A program made the translations under genes and the position numbers. Positions 63,231 to 64,000 of a stretch of DNA of 64,000 nt are shown one piece after another; position 1 is the stretch's first letter, and every line of letters starts with the position of its first letter. Where the stretch lies: assembly GCF_019239235.1 (NCBI RefSeq), contig NZ_JAAZTS010000013.1, positions 1 through 64,000 on the forward strand, given 5' to 3'. This DNA is from Caecibacteroides pullorum (GTDB lineage Bacteria > Bacteroidota > Bacteroidia > Bacteroidales > Bacteroidaceae). The notes beneath the pieces were generated by a model, which saw only the letters and a program-made list of their open reading frames with translations, did not search any database and was not told the DNA's origin.

Positions 63231-63727
63231 TAAATCACTTTCTCCACTTCTCCCTCGAAGTTGGGTGTAAAGATGCCCTTGCCCAGATTGGCACGAATTT
63301 CCTCTAGGGGCCAGAAGCGACCGTCGTCCAGCTCGTCACTGGGAGTGACAGGGCCGTCGTACACCGTCTTGTAGGTGAAGACCAGTTCACGCTCGCGGGC
63401 CGACTCGAAGACGTAGTGTGTCACCTGTTGGGGCGTGAAGTCGGTAATGCCCAGCTCCTCGCGCACCTCGCGGCGGAGGGCTTGCTCCACACTCTCGCCC
63501 AAATCGACATGGCCGCCTACGGCCGTATCCCACTTGCCGGGCTGTATGTCTTTCCATTCGGGACGCTTTTGCAGATAGAGTTCACCACGCGAGTTGAACA
63601 CGTGCAGGTGGACAACGGGATGCAGCAGCTTGCTGCCGTTATGGCACTCGCCACGTGTGGCGGCACCGGTGATATTACCCTCTTCATCGACGAGGGGAAA
63701 CATTTCTTGGTTATTGTCTTGGTTCAT
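63230..63727 (-). CDS. NUDIX hydrolase
   Basis: 165-residue cytoplasmic NUDIX protein that hydrolyses a nucleoside diphosphate linked to another group. The NUDIX box starts GGHVDLGESVEQALRREVRE (71-90) and continues ELGI, with the catalytic Glu pair in REVREE. The N-terminal DEEGNITGAATRGECHN and LLHPVVHLHVFN resemble the isopentenyl-diphosphate isomerase/YfcD-like subgroup, which does not fix the substrate. It is 24 bp after queA. Confidence 0.9.
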   Translation of the reverse strand: MNQDNNQEMFPLVDEEGNITGAATRGECHNGSKLLHPVVHLHVFNSRGELYLQKRPEWKDIQPGKWDTAVGGHVDLGESVEQALRREVREELGITDFTPQQVTHYVFESARERELVFTYKTVYDGPVTPSDELDDGRFWPLEEIRANLGKGIFTPNFEGEVEKVI

Positions 63728-63751
63728 AATTTGTATCCTCAGTAGTGAATA

Positions 63752-64000
63752 TTACGGTATCAGCAGCGACGAGTCGCCATAGCTCAGGAAGCGGAAGTCA
63801 TGGGCCAAAGCGTAGTCATAAATGGTGTGCCAGTCGCCGTGTACAAAGGCCGATACGAGCAGCAGCAGTGTACTTTGCGGCTGGTGGAAATTGGTTACTA
63901 TCGCCTTGACAATGCGGTAGTCGTAACCCGGAGCAATGATGATTTGCGTACTGGTGTGCAACGCCTCCATGCCGTGGCGGTCCAGATAGTTGCGAACTGC
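63752..64000 (-). CDS. queA: tRNA preQ1(34) S-adenosylmethionine ribosyltransferase-isomerase, C-terminal part
   Basis: Partial gene: the frame is open through the right edge, reading AVRNYLDRHG before an internal Met at 63970. The C-terminal 83 residues include the QueA signature TNFHQPQSTLLLLVSAF and end FLSYGDSSLLIP. QueA adds the ribosyl part of AdoMet to preQ1 in tRNA during queuosine synthesis. The 5' part lies outside the window. Confidence 0.92.
   Translation of the reverse strand, partial: AVRNYLDRHGMEALHTSTQIIIAPGYDYRIVKAIVTNFHQPQSTLLLLVSAFVHGDWHTIYDYALAHDFRFLSYGDSSLLIP

Overview
The window is a chromosomal segment of a gut Bacteroidales bacterium, most likely Bacteroides or Phocaeicola. 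The evidence is a SusC/SusD pair, a hybrid two-component regulator, a C10 protease, fimbrillin-type lipoproteins, and many promoters with the Bacteroides -7 element TAnnTTTG instead of sigma70 boxes. I see no rRNA, tRNA, CRISPR array, insertion sequence or phage gene.

Region 1 (1-19.1 kb) is housekeeping. trpS is on the plus strand. The rest is on the minus strand: an OmpA-family protein; a tight run guaB, three SurA/parvulin-type periplasmic chaperones, an OstA/LptA-like protein, a small membrane protein and mutL; then recQ, clpX-clpP, trigger factor and a FabK/nitronate monooxygenase-like flavoprotein. Outer-membrane biogenesis and protein quality control are the themes.

Region 2 (19.4-48.1 kb) is a polysaccharide/glycoprotein utilisation locus. 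It holds GH95 and GH29 fucosidases, a GH89 alpha-N-acetylglucosaminidase, a GH84 beta-N-acetylglucosaminidase, a DUF2264 protein, a C10 protease with a small partner lipoprotein, a GH88 unsaturated uronyl hydrolase, SusD, a SusC broken by a +1 frameshift, a heparinase II/III-like protein fused to a metallophosphoesterase, a GH2-like protein whose expected acid/base Glu is His, and a hybrid two-component sensor. Together they suggest growth on a fucosylated, GlcNAc-containing, uronate-containing glycan or glycoprotein; the exact substrate cannot be read from sequence.

Region 3 (48.1-51.9 kb) holds lptB, divergent from mlaE-mlaF with facing TACATTTG promoters, then a HAD phosphatase fused to a hotdog thioesterase.

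Region 4 (52.0-59.8 kb) is a visibly more GC-rich four-gene minus-strand operon of surface lipoproteins: a fimbrillin-like protein carrying a metzincin-type zinc protease domain, two long fimbrillin-like paralogues with a shared C-terminal domain, and one short fimbrillin-like protein between them. Its upstream region has a terminator-like hairpin with a T6 tract, an inverted repeat enclosing a promoter that points away from the operon, and a 28-codon very basic mini-ORF just behind that promoter. I regard this as the best candidate for something undescribed.

Region 5 (59.9-64 kb) is housekeeping again: a DHH phosphoesterase, a DUF4827 lipoprotein, a phosphohexomutase (GlmM type), a NUDIX hydrolase and the C-terminal part of queA running off the right edge.
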